A stretch of DNA of 64,000 nt from Bacillota bacterium (GCA_023410595.1 JAEYPO010000007.1:62001-126000); one strand, 5' to 3'; shown: positions 14,318-23,702, counted from the stretch's first letter. Notes: a model not told the origin generated them from the sequence alone. Made by a program: numbers and translations.

Positions 14318-15325
14318 ATGAAGAGATCCAAGATAGGCGGCCAGGGGGTGCTCGAGGGCGTTATGATGAAAGCGCCTTCGGTATGCGGCTTGGCCGTGAG
14401 GAAGGCAAGCGGCGAGATCGTATATAAGAAGGATAACGTTAAGTCCGTGACGCAGAAGAATAAATTCTACGGCTTCCCCATCATACGGGGCGTCGTATCT
14501 TTTTTCGACATAATGGTGTTTGGCGTGAAGACGATGACGCAGGCGGCCAAGATGTACGACGACACGGCTCCGGATTACAAGCCCTCGAAGTTTGAGCAGT
14601 ATGTGGCAAAGAAGTCGGGAAGAGATATAATGGACGTTGCGATGGTGTTTGCGGTGATTTTGTCCATAGCTCTCGCCGTCGGCATATTCTTCATACTGCC
14701 GTCCGTACTCGCAAATATTGTAAAGCCCTACATAGCGTCGGGCATAGTGATGAACCTTATAGAGGGCGGCATCAGGATGCTGATATTCATACTGTACGTA
14801 GTGGCGATAACGTTCATAAAGGACATAAAGCGCGTGTTCCGGTATCACGGCGCGGAGCACAAGACGATAAACTGCTATGAGCACGAAGAGGAGCTTACCG
14901 TGGAGAACGTGCAGAAGTATAAGACGCTGCACCCGAGGTGCGGCACGAGCTATCTGCTGCTCGTCATGGTCATATCGATACTGCTGTTCTCGCTTTTAGG
15001 CTGGAGCCCCGCGTGGTACGCAAGGATCGGCTTAAGGCTGCTCATGCTGCCCGTAGTCGCAGGCGTGGCGTATGAGTTTTTGAAGTTCGCGGCTATGAGC
15101 GACGCCCTTTTCTTCCGCATAATACGCTGGCCGGGCATGATGCTGCAGAAGCTGACAACGTCCCAGCCGGACGACAGCATGGTGGAGGTAGCGATAGTAG
15201 CTTTTAAGGCGGCGGAAGACGTGCTTTCAAACGAAGCGCTTGACGAACTCGCCAAGAGCTTTTACCGCCCGAAACAGGAGGCGGAAAGCGCCGAGGCCGC
15301 TAAGGTGCAGACCGAAACCATATGA
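14318..15325 (+). CDS. DUF1385 family membrane protein (YqhQ-like)
   Basis: A protein of about 335 residues opening with the family signature IGGQGVLEGVMMKAP and containing several membrane segments (VAMVFAVILSIALAVGIFFI, MNLIEGGIRMLIFILYVVAI and others). The conserved central motif is RYHGAEHKTINCYEHEEELT, followed by HPRCGTSYLL. The start at 14318 has GAGG six bases upstream and begins at the conserved region; an in-frame ATG at 14282 lacks a site. Function unknown. It is routinely found next to prmC and prfA, and here overlaps prmC by four bases (ATGA), showing translational coupling. Confidence 0.9.
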   Translation: MKRSKIGGQGVLEGVMMKAPSVCGLAVRKASGEIVYKKDNVKSVTQKNKFYGFPIIRGVVSFFDIMVFGVKTMTQAAKMYDDTAPDYKPSKFEQYVAKKSGRDIMDVAMVFAVILSIALAVGIFFILPSVLANIVKPYIASGIVMNLIEGGIRMLIFILYVVAITFIKDIKRVFRYHGAEHKTINCYEHEEELTVENVQKYKTLHPRCGTSYLLLVMVISILLFSLLGWSPAWYARIGLRLLMLPVVAGVAYEFLKFAAMSDALFFRIIRWPGMMLQKLTTSQPDDSMVEVAIVAFKAAEDVLSNEALDELAKSFYRPKQEAESAEAAKVQTETI

Positions 15326-16146
15326 CGGCAAACGAGGCGCTGCTCGAAGCGAAGAAGACGCTTGAGCAGGCGGGTATTCCCGAGGCGGAAGCGAAAGCAA
15401 AGGTAATAATATCCCATGCGTTGGACATAGATTATTCAGGCGTTTACACGAATATAGGCGTGCCGGAGGGCGCATACCGGGGCATAAAGACGATGACAAA
15501 GCGATGCGCCGCGGGCGAGCCGGTGGAGTACATAACGGGCAGGGCGTATTTTCGGTATCTTACGCTGGAAGTAAATCCATATGTGCTGATACCGAGAAAC
15601 GAGACGGAGCTCGTTGCGGGCAAAGCCATAGAGCTTGTTAAGCGAAACTCTTGCCGCACCGCGCTCGACATGTGCACGGGCAGCGGGTGCATCGCGATAT
15701 CGCTCGCTACAGAAACAGGAGCCGCTGTAACGGCGGCGGATATAAGCGAAGAGGCTCTTCGTACGGCAAGGAGGAACGCGGAGCTTTGCGGAGCGTCCGA
15801 TATCCGTTTCATAAAGAGCGATATGTTCGATAATATGGCGGGAGCGTTCGATATCATAGTATGCAACCCGCCCTATGTGAGCGAGGAAGAGTACGCGGGG
15901 CTTAATGAGAGCTTACGGCACGAGCCAAAGCTGGCGCTGCTTGCGGGCGACGGATACGACTTTTACCGAAGGATAGCTGGCAAAGCGACAGCGTTTTTAA
16001 ACGCCGGCGGCGCGCTCGTGCTGGAGATTGGCGCTGGCCAGGCGCAGGAAGTAAAAGGGCTGCTGTTATCCGGAGGGTTTGGCGGCATAGAATGTATAAA
16101 GGATTATGCGGGGCGGGACAGAATTGTCTGCGCGTTTAAGGGATAG
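15322..16146 (+). CDS. prmC: Peptide chain release factor N5-glutamine methyltransferase
   Basis: A 274-residue PrmC/HemK enzyme that methylates the Gln of the GGQ motif in release factors using S-adenosylmethionine. It has the N-terminal helical domain, an AdoMet motif (ALDMCTGSGCIAISLAT) and the catalytic NPPY motif (IIVCNPPYVSEEEY) that binds the target glutamine. It overlaps the DUF1385 gene by ATGA and is followed 16 bases later by prfA, its substrate, as in most bacteria. Confidence 0.96.
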   Translation: MTANEALLEAKKTLEQAGIPEAEAKAKVIISHALDIDYSGVYTNIGVPEGAYRGIKTMTKRCAAGEPVEYITGRAYFRYLTLEVNPYVLIPRNETELVAGKAIELVKRNSCRTALDMCTGSGCIAISLATETGAAVTAADISEEALRTARRNAELCGASDIRFIKSDMFDNMAGAFDIIVCNPPYVSEEEYAGLNESLRHEPKLALLAGDGYDFYRRIAGKATAFLNAGGALVLEIGAGQAQEVKGLLLSGGFGGIECIKDYAGRDRIVCAFKG

Positions 16147-16162
16147 GTGAGATAATAGTATC

Positions 16163-17227
16163 ATGTTCGAAAAACTGGAAGGGATAAAAAAGAGGTTCCA
16201 AGAGCTGGAGGGCGAGCTTTCAAAGCCCGAGACCGTACAGAATCAGGAACGCTATAAGAAAACTATAAAGGAACACTCCTCTCTTGAGGAGATCGTGGCA
16301 AAGTACGGCGAATATCAGAATTGCGAAAAGCAGATAGAAGAGCTTAAACTTATGTCGGAAGACGGCGACAGAGAGATAGCCGCTATGGCGCAGGAGGAGC
16401 TTGAGCAAAGCGAGGCGCTTAAAGATAAGCTCGCCGAAGAGCTTAAGCTTATGCTGCTGCCTAAAGACCCCAACGACGATAAAAACGTCGTGCTCGAGAT
16501 ACGCGCGGGAACGGGCGGCGAGGAGGCTGCGCTTTTTGGAGGCTCTTTGTTGCGCATGTACACGCGCTACGCCGAGCGCGCGGGATTTGGCATGGAACGG
16601 CTCGCTTCCAACATAACCGAATTAGGCGGCGTCAAGGAGATAGTGATGCTGATTTCCGGCAAGGGCGCGTATTCGCGGCTTAAATTTGAGAGCGGCGTGC
16701 ACAGGGTGCAGCGCGTGCCCGAAACGGAAAGCCAGGGCCGCATACACACCTCGGCGGCGACGGTGGCGGTGCTGCCCGAGGCGGAGGACGTGGACATAGA
16801 AATAAACCCGAATGACCTGCGCGTCGATGTGTACCGTTCGTCGGGCAACGGCGGGCAGAGCGTTAATACTACCGACTCGGCCGTACGCATAACGCACATA
16901 CCGAGCGGGCTCGTCGTAACGTGCCAGGACGAAAAATCGCAGCTCAAGAACAAGGAAAAGGCGATGAAAGTGTTAAAAGCGCGGCTTTACGACATAGCTA
17001 AGCAGGCGCAGGATAAGGAGCTCTCCGACAGCCGCAGGAACCAGATAGGCTCGGGCGACAGGAGCGAGCGCATACGTACGTATAACTTCCCACAGGGGAG
17101 GGTAACCGACCACCGTATAGGCATGACTCTTTACCGCCTGGAGCAGTTCCTCGACGGCGACATGGACGAGATGATAGACGCGCTTATAATGGAAGACAAA
17201 GCAAAAGCTCTCGCGGCGGAAAAATAA
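16163..17227 (+). CDS. prfA: Peptide chain release factor 1
   Basis: A 354-residue RF1, which terminates translation at UAA and UAG. The codon-recognition PxT motif appears as VPETESQG (RF2 would have SPF), and the peptidyl hydrolysis loop is SSGNGGQSVNTTDSAVRITH with the GGQ modified by PrmC. The N-terminal coiled coil and the C-terminal RTYNFPQGRVTDHRIGMTLY are complete, so the gene is full length. A terminator follows at 17265. Confidence 0.97.
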   Translation: MFEKLEGIKKRFQELEGELSKPETVQNQERYKKTIKEHSSLEEIVAKYGEYQNCEKQIEELKLMSEDGDREIAAMAQEELEQSEALKDKLAEELKLMLLPKDPNDDKNVVLEIRAGTGGEEAALFGGSLLRMYTRYAERAGFGMERLASNITELGGVKEIVMLISGKGAYSRLKFESGVHRVQRVPETESQGRIHTSAATVAVLPEAEDVDIEINPNDLRVDVYRSSGNGGQSVNTTDSAVRITHIPSGLVVTCQDEKSQLKNKEKAMKVLKARLYDIAKQAQDKELSDSRRNQIGSGDRSERIRTYNFPQGRVTDHRIGMTLYRLEQFLDGDMDEMIDALIMEDKAKALAAEK

Positions 17228-17264
17228 GCGGAATGACAGTTTAAAGGTTTATCGACACACAATG

Positions 17265-17296
17265 AGGCTGCTATAAAGCAGCCTTTACTGTTTTTA
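17265..17296 (+). terminator. Terminator after prfA
   Basis: AGGCTGC (17265-17271) pairs with GCAGCCT (17278-17284), followed by TTACTGTTTTT. Confidence 0.75.
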
Positions 17297-17299
17297 TGG

Positions 17300-18433
17300 T
17301 TACTTTGCTTTTTTGTACGCGTACTGCACGCACGACTGGTGCTTCGGGCATTCGGCTTCCGTTTCGTGCACCTTCGAGTTTTTGAAATGTATGCAGAAGT
17401 GCCCGGGGAAGTCGTTGTCCTTAACGACGTCCACCATGTGCGGCATGTCGTGCTGGGAAGCGGCGTACGTGACGCCGTTTATCGTGACCCATATCGGCCT
17501 GCGGTTCCACGTCCATTTTCCGCCGCACGCTTTTTTCATCTTGGCGGTGTCGTCGGCGGTTGCGGGCTCGCAGTCAGCGTGATACCAGCCGCCGAAGCGG
17601 TAGACCTTAAACTGTATGCCCGTCTTAACGTCGGTTACCGTGGCGTACGTGCCCCTCTTCCACTTGCCGTTTATCTTGCTCCATTCGGACAGCTGCACTT
17701 CGCCCTGTATGCCGGCCATCTTTGCGGCCGTTGTAGTAATATCGTTGTCGCCGTAAAGCAGCTCGAGCGTCTTGCCGCCCGCTATGCCGTCCTGCGATAG
17801 CCGCGCTTCCTTCTGGAAGGCCTTGACGGCACTAAGCGTGAGCTCGCCGTAATAGCCTGTAACGGAGCCGCCAAAAAAGCCGCGCTTTCTGAGCTCGCGC
17901 TGCATATCCGCTATTGCGACGCCCTCCATGCCCGGCTTAAGCAGCGCGGCTGTAGAGCCCGATTTGCTCAGCTCTATACTGTCTTTGAAAACATAGCCCT
18001 TTACAGCTTGCGATTCTAAATAGTACCAGTCGCCTGTCATGTTAAGTATGGAAACGGGCGTTCCGACATTGAGCTCGCCTACAGGGTCGCTGTAGTCGTT
18101 GGCGAACTGGCGCACATGCAGGCCGTCGGTAAGCGCGTGTCCCGTGAGAGAATCTCTGGACGCGAGGTATACGAACTCGGTGCTCACATATCCCCTGTAA
18201 TTTCCGAATATCGCCCTGTACCAGCCGGTCTGCTCCTCACAGTAGACGCCTATCCTCGCCCCTTTTTTCAGTATGGTAACGACGGGAGAATCGGTAGTGG
18301 GCCTTAGGCGCATGTTTACTTCATCCGCCGTCACCGTCGCTTCCTCAAAGAAGCCCGAAGCAAAAGCGTCAGCGGGTGCAAATACGGATATTATCAAGGC
18401 TATTGTCAATACGACAAGAAAAAATCTTTTCAA
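17300..18433 (-). CDS. Secreted SH3 plus peptidoglycan-binding protein
   Basis: A cell-surface protein of about 377 residues. A TTG start at 18433 is proposed because AGAGG lies nine bases upstream and the protein then opens on a clean signal peptide (MKRFFLVVLTIALIISVFAP); the ATG at 18463 would put this site inside the gene. The mature part has two bacterial SH3 repeats (ADEVNMRLRPTTDSPVVTIL and DGLHVRQFANDYSDPVGELN), a peptidoglycan-binding domain (MQRELRKRGFFGGSVTGYYG, then LSAVKAFQKEARLSQDGIAG), and a C-terminal domain of about 130 residues with five Cys, GGWYHADCEP, HDMPHMVDVVKDNDFPGHFC and HFKNSKVHETEAECP. The last domain carries many His and Asp residues and may be catalytic or metal binding, but I cannot name it. 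Confidence 0.82.
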   Translation of the reverse strand: MKRFFLVVLTIALIISVFAPADAFASGFFEEATVTADEVNMRLRPTTDSPVVTILKKGARIGVYCEEQTGWYRAIFGNYRGYVSTEFVYLASRDSLTGHALTDGLHVRQFANDYSDPVGELNVGTPVSILNMTGDWYYLESQAVKGYVFKDSIELSKSGSTAALLKPGMEGVAIADMQRELRKRGFFGGSVTGYYGELTLSAVKAFQKEARLSQDGIAGGKTLELLYGDNDITTTAAKMAGIQGEVQLSEWSKINGKWKRGTYATVTDVKTGIQFKVYRFGGWYHADCEPATADDTAKMKKACGGKWTWNRRPIWVTINGVTYAASQHDMPHMVDVVKDNDFPGHFCIHFKNSKVHETEAECPKHQSCVQYAYKKAK

Positions 18434-18534
18434 TATGAACAACCTCTTAATCGTTTGTAACATACGCGTAGATAATAATGCAATAATATGATAGCAAATA
18501 TTGTGTGCGCGTACAACCGTTTTTTATCATGATG

Positions 18535-19116
18535 CTACATATTGGAAAGGAAAGCTTTGAGCTTTTCAAGGTCCTCGCGGTACACGCTTTTGAGCGCGGG
18601 GTTGTATATTACGCTTGCGGGGTGGTAAAGCGGGAAGGCAGTAAACTCATGCGACAGCGCTTTTGCGTTTATGGGCGCGGCGTGGCACGAGCCTATGAGC
18701 GCCTGCTTACCCAGCAGGCTTTTTAACGGAACGTTGCCCAGCGTGACGACGACGCCCGGGGCAATCGCCTCTATTTCGCGCAGAAGCAAGGGCAGCATGC
18801 ATGATATCTCGTCCTTCGTCGGCAGACGGTTGGAGAACGTGCCTTTAGCGCTCACCTTGTAAGGCCGGAACTTAACAACGTTAGTGATGTAGATGTTTTC
18901 ACGAGAAAGGCAAAGCACAGAAAGGAACTCATTTAAGTTTTGTCCCGCCTTGCCCACGAACGGGCGCAATAGCCTCGTTTCCTCCGCGCCCGGCGCTTCG
19001 CCTATCAGCATGACCGCCGCGTTATTATCGCCCTCGCCAAACACAATGTCTGCTTTTGTTTTACCGAAAGCCGCAGCGGCCAGCAGTATGTCGTCGTATA
19101 TATTATGTAGTGTCAT
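18535..19116 (-). CDS. Uracil-DNA glycosylase paralogue lacking most [4Fe-4S] cysteines
   Basis: A 193-residue protein of the uracil-DNA glycosylase superfamily, close to family 4. It retains motif 1 GEAPGAEETRLLRPFVGKAG and motif 2 PLYHPASVIY. The N-terminal CxxC pair is absent (MTLHNIYDDILLAAAA instead), and the KCRP cysteine of the family is replaced by Phe (VVKFRPYK); only the last cysteine (EISCM) remains. It therefore probably does not hold the iron-sulfur cluster. It overlaps the canonical paralogue upstream by four bases (ATGA), implying coupled translation and perhaps a paired function. Activity on uracil cannot be assured. Confidence 0.82.
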   Translation of the reverse strand: MTLHNIYDDILLAAAAFGKTKADIVFGEGDNNAAVMLIGEAPGAEETRLLRPFVGKAGQNLNEFLSVLCLSRENIYITNVVKFRPYKVSAKGTFSNRLPTKDEISCMLPLLLREIEAIAPGVVVTLGNVPLKSLLGKQALIGSCHAAPINAKALSHEFTAFPLYHPASVIYNPALKSVYREDLEKLKAFLSNM

Positions 19117-19682
19117 TTGCCTTTACCAAACAGTTCGTCATATTTTGCCTTTATGCTCAGAAGGTCCGCCCACGATTCCTTTTTTAGCTGCTCGTTTCTC
19201 AGCAGCGCCGCCGGATGGTACGTAGGCATTATGTAAAAGCCCTTGGATTCGCGCCATACCCCTCGGTCGCGGGTGATACGCACATCCTGGCCGAGTATGT
19301 ACGAGGCGCTTATCCTGCCGAGGCACACCAGTATCTTTGGCTTAATGAGAGCGACCTGAGCCCTTAAGTAGCCTATGCAGGCGGCCGCTTCGTGCGGTAG
19401 CGGGTCTCTGTTGCCCGGAGGACGGCACTTTAGTATGTTCGCTATGAAAACGTCGTTGCGCGTAAAGCCTATCGAAGCGAGCATCTTGTCGAGCAGCTGT
19501 CCCGCTCTGCCCACGAACGGACGGCCGAGCTCGTCCTCGTCGCGTCCCGGCCCCTCGCCTATTAACATGACGCCCGCCGAAGTGTTTCCCTCTCCGAACA
19601 CCGTATTTGTTCGCGTTAAGCACAGCTCGCAGCTTTTGCAGGCGCTTACATCTTCGCGCAGTTTCTTTAAGCTTGTATACAT
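19113..19682 (-). CDS. Family 4 uracil-DNA glycosylase ([4Fe-4S])
   Basis: An enzyme of about 189 residues that removes uracil from DNA. It has the four cluster cysteines: Cys15 and Cys18 in ACKSCELC, one in ILKCRPPGNRDP and one in AACIGYL. Motif 1 is GEGPGRDEDELGRPFVGRAG and motif 2 is PTYHPAALLRN. ATG 19682 begins the usual family N-terminus; the alternative TTG at 19745 would add 21 residues unlike the family. A TATAAT lies about 15 bases before the ATG, so the leader may be very short. The paralogue follows with a four-base overlap. Confidence 0.92.
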   Translation of the reverse strand: MYTSLKKLREDVSACKSCELCLTRTNTVFGEGNTSAGVMLIGEGPGRDEDELGRPFVGRAGQLLDKMLASIGFTRNDVFIANILKCRPPGNRDPLPHEAAACIGYLRAQVALIKPKILVCLGRISASYILGQDVRITRDRGVWRESKGFYIMPTYHPAALLRNEQLKKESWADLLSIKAKYDELFGKGK

Positions 19683-19796
19683 ATTATTATTATATCTTAA
19701 AACGCCGGGCGGGAAAAGGGTGCGAAATGCCTCTATTAAAGGCAATTTTCACGATATGTTCAAATTTTTGCCGTATGAATTTATTAATAAATAGTT

Positions 19797-19826
19797 TATA
19801 ATTAAAAATAGAGTTTATAATATAAT
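19797..19826 (+). promoter_or_regulatory. AT-rich promoter region of cdaA
   Basis: Candidate -10 boxes TATAAT occur at 19797, 19816 and 19821 in the AT-rich gap between the divergent glycosylase and cdaA genes. No clear -35 box was assigned. Confidence 0.4.
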
Positions 19827-19868
19827 TAATATATATACTCTTATGGTAAGCTTTATAAGGGGTTCGTT

Positions 19869-20702
19869 TTGGAGCAGATATTTAACGCCATAATAAACAG
19901 CATACCCGATTTTCGCGTTGTCGATGTAATCGATATATTACTGCTTGCTATTATAATATACTGGCTATTGAAGCTGACGTCAAAGACTCGCGCTATACAG
20001 GTGCTTAAAGGTTTGGGCGTTATACTGCTCGCCGAATGGGTCGCGGGCTTTTTAAACCTTTCGGGCACGAAGTGGATACTTGACTATGTGCTGACGGCGG
20101 GAGCTTTGGTTATCGTAATCATATTCCAGCCCGAGCTGCGGCGCGCGCTTGCCAGCCTCGGGCGCGGGAAGTTTGAGATAATGGCGTCGCAGGCGACGTA
20201 CGCGCAGGAGACCGTGGACAACATATTAAAGGCGGTGCTGAGCCTTTCAAAGAAGCGCGTGGGCGCGCTTATAGTGTTTGAGCGCAAGACGGGATTAAAA
20301 GACGTAATAGAGAGCGGCACGCATCTGGGAGCGGATATATCGTCGGAACTATTGGAGAACCTTTTCTTCACGAACTCGCCGCTGCACGACGGCGCGGTAA
20401 TAATACGCGAGGACAGGATAGAGGCGGCGGGCTGCTTTTTGCCGTTGAGTGAAAACAAGCAGATAGGGCAGGAGCTGGGCACGCGGCACAGGGCGGCGCT
20501 TGGCATATCCGAGGTGTCGGATTCCGTTACGCTCATAGTCTCCGAGGAGACAGGCGTAATATCCGTCGCGCAGGACGGCGGCATAATACGCTATCTCGAC
20601 TCAAAAGCTATAAAGGATATTCTGGAAGACATATACATGATAAAGCAGACGGGAAAGACAAAAGGCTTAAGGATAAAGCGGAAGGGGCGTGAAGCGCAAT
20701 GA
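19869..20702 (+). CDS. cdaA: Diadenylate cyclase CdaA
   Basis: A 277-residue c-di-AMP synthase, which condenses two ATP at the membrane. Three N-terminal membrane segments (about residues 15-100) precede the DAC domain with its two signatures, SPLHDGAVII (DGA) and LGTRHRAALG (RHR). The start is TTG 19869, with AAGGGG about seven bases upstream. It overlaps cdaR by four bases (ATGA). In most Firmicutes glmM follows as third gene; here it does not. c-di-AMP controls potassium uptake and wall homeostasis, and two potassium systems are encoded in this window. Confidence 0.96.
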   Translation: MEQIFNAIINSIPDFRVVDVIDILLLAIIIYWLLKLTSKTRAIQVLKGLGVILLAEWVAGFLNLSGTKWILDYVLTAGALVIVIIFQPELRRALASLGRGKFEIMASQATYAQETVDNILKAVLSLSKKRVGALIVFERKTGLKDVIESGTHLGADISSELLENLFFTNSPLHDGAVIIREDRIEAAGCFLPLSENKQIGQELGTRHRAALGISEVSDSVTLIVSEETGVISVAQDGGIIRYLDSKAIKDILEDIYMIKQTGKTKGLRIKRKGREAQ

Positions 20703-21955
20703 AGAAGTTTTTCGGCGCGCTGTGGAAGCTCGTCCGCAGCAACCTCGTCTTGAAGATAGTGGCCGTGCTGTTCGCCGTAATACTCTGGAGCTATGTGCTG
20801 GGCGAAACTAACCCCGTCCGTGAGCGCGATGTACCCAATATTCCGGTGACATGGGAGAACGTGGACAGCTTAAAGGATAAGACGCTCGCGATATCAGGGA
20901 ACCTTAAGAATATACTGGATACCGTCAATATAAGGGTAAGGGTGAACCAGAATCAGTCAAGGCTGGTCAACGAACAGAACGTCAGCGCCTCCATCGACCT
21001 TTCCAAAGTAAACGGCACGGGTGAGCAGACGCTCCAGGTGAAGCCAAAAACGGAGTACGGCACCGTCGCCGATTATAACCCGAGGGAAATAACGGTATAC
21101 GTCGACAAGTATTTAGAGAAGGACGTGCCCGTAAGCGTGGAAACGACGGGCAGCGTGCCGGCGGACTACTACGCCGACCCACCGCAATTTTCACCCGATA
21201 TGGTAAGGATAGGCGGAGCGAGCAGGGACGTGAGCAGAGTGGTGAGCGCGCTTTATACAGTGAATCTCGACGGCCTTACCGAAGGTTTCAGCAGAAGCTA
21301 TGAGGTGCAGCTGCTCGACGAACAGGGCGGTATAGTAGACCCCGGGCTGTTCTCCACAGGCGCGCCGTCCGTAATAGTGAATCAGGCCGTGCAGCCTGTC
21401 AAGACGGTGGAAGTGGATGTGCAGGGGTCTGTACAGGGGCAGGACAGCCTTGCGCCCGGCTATGAGTTAACGGGCGTAACATGTGAACCTAAGAGAGTAA
21501 GGATAGTCGGCGACAGGGCGGTGCTTAATACGGTAAGCTCTATAAAGCTTGAAACGATAAACGTCGCGGGATACAACGCCGATCAGGTGATACCCGCGAA
21601 CTATATACTGCCCGAGGGCGTCAGGGTGGTCGACTCGGCCAGCGCGCAGGTATCGGTCAATATACGCGAGATATCTGAGCAGCAGGTATACAAGAACGTG
21701 CAGCTTAAGATAAAGAATCTGCCTTCGGGCATGACCGCAGCCGCGGTCCCGGAAGGCGTCGACGTGACGGTAACTGCGGGCGCTCCGCGTATGTCCAAGC
21801 TGTCGCGCGGGGAAGTCGTGCCCTACGTGGACGTAGACGGGCTCAGGCCCGGGACATACAGCTTAAAAGTAATGTTCGAGCTGCCCGATGGGTTTGTCGC
21901 GGAGAACTTTGTGCCGGCTACTGCGGCGGTAAGCGTTACGATAAAAAACAAATAA
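20699..21955 (+). CDS. cdaR: CdaA regulator, YbbR-domain protein
   Basis: The gene encodes 418 residues: one N-terminal membrane segment (LVLKIVAVLFAVILWSYVLG) and a series of extracellular YbbR beta domains (roughly residues 45-410, about four repeats). CdaR binds CdaA at the membrane and modulates its cyclase activity. It is translationally coupled to cdaA. A terminator follows at 21968, closing a two-gene operon. Confidence 0.92.
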   Translation: MKKFFGALWKLVRSNLVLKIVAVLFAVILWSYVLGETNPVRERDVPNIPVTWENVDSLKDKTLAISGNLKNILDTVNIRVRVNQNQSRLVNEQNVSASIDLSKVNGTGEQTLQVKPKTEYGTVADYNPREITVYVDKYLEKDVPVSVETTGSVPADYYADPPQFSPDMVRIGGASRDVSRVVSALYTVNLDGLTEGFSRSYEVQLLDEQGGIVDPGLFSTGAPSVIVNQAVQPVKTVEVDVQGSVQGQDSLAPGYELTGVTCEPKRVRIVGDRAVLNTVSSIKLETINVAGYNADQVIPANYILPEGVRVVDSASAQVSVNIREISEQQVYKNVQLKIKNLPSGMTAAAVPEGVDVTVTAGAPRMSKLSRGEVVPYVDVDGLRPGTYSLKVMFELPDGFVAENFVPATAAVSVTIKNK

Positions 21956-21967
21956 CATCCAAATATA

Positions 21968-21993
21968 AGGGCGGGGCGTTCCCGCTCTTTTTT
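21968..21993 (+). terminator. Terminator of cdaA-cdaR
   Basis: AGGGCGGG pairs with CCCGCTCT (one G-T pair) and is followed by six T's. Confidence 0.85.
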
Positions 21994-22092
21994 GTTGCGC
22001 TTCGATTTACATGTGATATAAAAAATACCGTAAATATGAGATTTTCCGGCTCACATGGAGTATAATCGGAACAAACGGGAAAGGATGACGAT

Positions 22093-23676
22093 GTGGCGAT
22101 AGCAGTAAGCGGCATAAGCGTGACGCTGCCGGGCGGCGGGGAGCAGATAAAAGAAGCGGCCGCAAAAAGGCTGGGAATAAGAGAAGAGGATATAGCATGC
22201 ACGCGCGTAAAACGGCAGTCGCTTGACTGCCGCAAGAAAGACATTCGCCTTGTATATACGCTGCACGTAACGCTTGGCGACGCCGCGCTGCAGTCAAGGC
22301 TGGAAGCAAAGTACGGCAGTGCGGAGGATTACACAGAGCCGCACATAGAGTATGGAACGCAGGACGCGGGCAGGGTTGTCGTTGTGGGCGCGGGGCCGTG
22401 CGGTTTGTTCGCGGCGCTCACGCTTGCCAGACACGGATATAAGCCGCTGCTGATAGAGCGAGGCAAAAGCATAGACGAGCGCAGCGGGGACGTAGAATCG
22501 CTAATGCGCCGCGGAGAACTCGACGAAGAGAGCAACGTATGTTTTGGCGCGGGAGGCGCGGGCGCGTTCTCGGACGGCAAGCTGACGACGCGGATAAAAG
22601 ACCGGCGGGCGGAACACGTTATAGAAACGCTGGCGGACTTCGGCGCGCCCGAGGAAATACGCTATGAAGCGAAGCCGCATACGGGCACCGAGAATATAAG
22701 AAAAGCCGTAAAAAATATGACGGCGCGTATAGAGGAATTAGGAGGCGAAGTATGTTTTTCCTGCAAGCTGTCGGGCATTCATTTGTCGCAGGGAGCGCTC
22801 GCCCGCATAACATATATTAAAGGCGGCGGGGAACACAGTATTGATACGTGCGCGCTGATACTCGCGACAGGACACAGCGCGCGGGATACGTACGAGATGC
22901 TGAGCAGCAACGGAATCGTTCTAATTCCCAAGCCGTTCGCCATAGGATTGCGCATAGAGCACAGGCGCGAGTTTGTTGACAGTGCGCAGTACGGCGAGGC
23001 GGTTAGAAATCCGCTGATCGGAGCGGCGGAATACCGGCTTACAGGCGAAAGCGGCGGCCGGAGTGTGTATACTTTTTGCATGTGCCCGGGCGGAGAGGTG
23101 ATATGCTCGGCGACAGAGCGGGGAGCTCTGGCCGTTAACGGTATGAGCTATTACGCGCGGGACGCCGAGAACTCTAACAGCGCGATAGTCGTTAGCGTAG
23201 GTCCGCATGATTTCGCGGCGGGGCCGCTCGGCGGCGTAGAGTTCCAGAGGATATTCGAGCGCGCTGCGTACTCCCAAACGTTTGCGGCGCCCGTGCAAAC
23301 GGTAGGAGACTTTTTGCACGGCAGAGTATCGACGGGCTTCGGGGACGTAACGCCGTCATATAGGCCGGGAACGTATTTCAAGGATCTCGGCGATTGCCTG
23401 CCTGAGGCTGTATCCGGCGCGCTTAAAGCGGGCATAACGCAATTCGGCAGGAAGATGAAAGGATTCGATACGCCGGGCGCCGTGCTTACCGGAGTCGAGA
23501 CGAGGACGTCTGCGCCAGTGCGCATATTGCGCGGCAGTGGGCTGCAGGCTGAAGGTATAAAAGGCCTTTTTCCGGCGGGCGAAGGCGCGGGGTATGCGGG
23601 GGGCATCGTCTCGGCGGCGGTGGACGGCATAAAGTGCGCGGAGCAGCTCATGAGCATATACAGTAGGCCACAGTAA
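22093..23676 (+). CDS. FAD-dependent oxidoreductase, COG2509 type
   Basis: A 527-residue flavoprotein. The start is a GTG at 22093 with AAAGGA seven bases upstream. After an N-terminal region of about 90 residues comes the dinucleotide-binding motif VVVGAGPCGLFAALTLARHG. Further on are CFGAGGAGAFSDGKLTTR and the C-terminal FAD motif PAGEGAGYAGGIVSAAVDG. This layout is that of the uncharacterised dehydrogenases of COG2509, common in Clostridia. Substrate and electron acceptor are unknown. It is a single gene between the cdaR terminator and a repeat-filled spacer. Confidence 0.85.
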   Translation: MAIAVSGISVTLPGGGEQIKEAAAKRLGIREEDIACTRVKRQSLDCRKKDIRLVYTLHVTLGDAALQSRLEAKYGSAEDYTEPHIEYGTQDAGRVVVVGAGPCGLFAALTLARHGYKPLLIERGKSIDERSGDVESLMRRGELDEESNVCFGAGGAGAFSDGKLTTRIKDRRAEHVIETLADFGAPEEIRYEAKPHTGTENIRKAVKNMTARIEELGGEVCFSCKLSGIHLSQGALARITYIKGGGEHSIDTCALILATGHSARDTYEMLSSNGIVLIPKPFAIGLRIEHRREFVDSAQYGEAVRNPLIGAAEYRLTGESGGRSVYTFCMCPGGEVICSATERGALAVNGMSYYARDAENSNSAIVVSVGPHDFAAGPLGGVEFQRIFERAAYSQTFAAPVQTVGDFLHGRVSTGFGDVTPSYRPGTYFKDLGDCLPEAVSGALKAGITQFGRKMKGFDTPGAVLTGVETRTSAPVRILRGSGLQAEGIKGLFPAGEGAGYAGGIVSAAVDGIKCAEQLMSIYSRPQ

Positions 23677-23702
23677 AGGCAGGGAGCCTTAGGAGCACTA
23701 AG

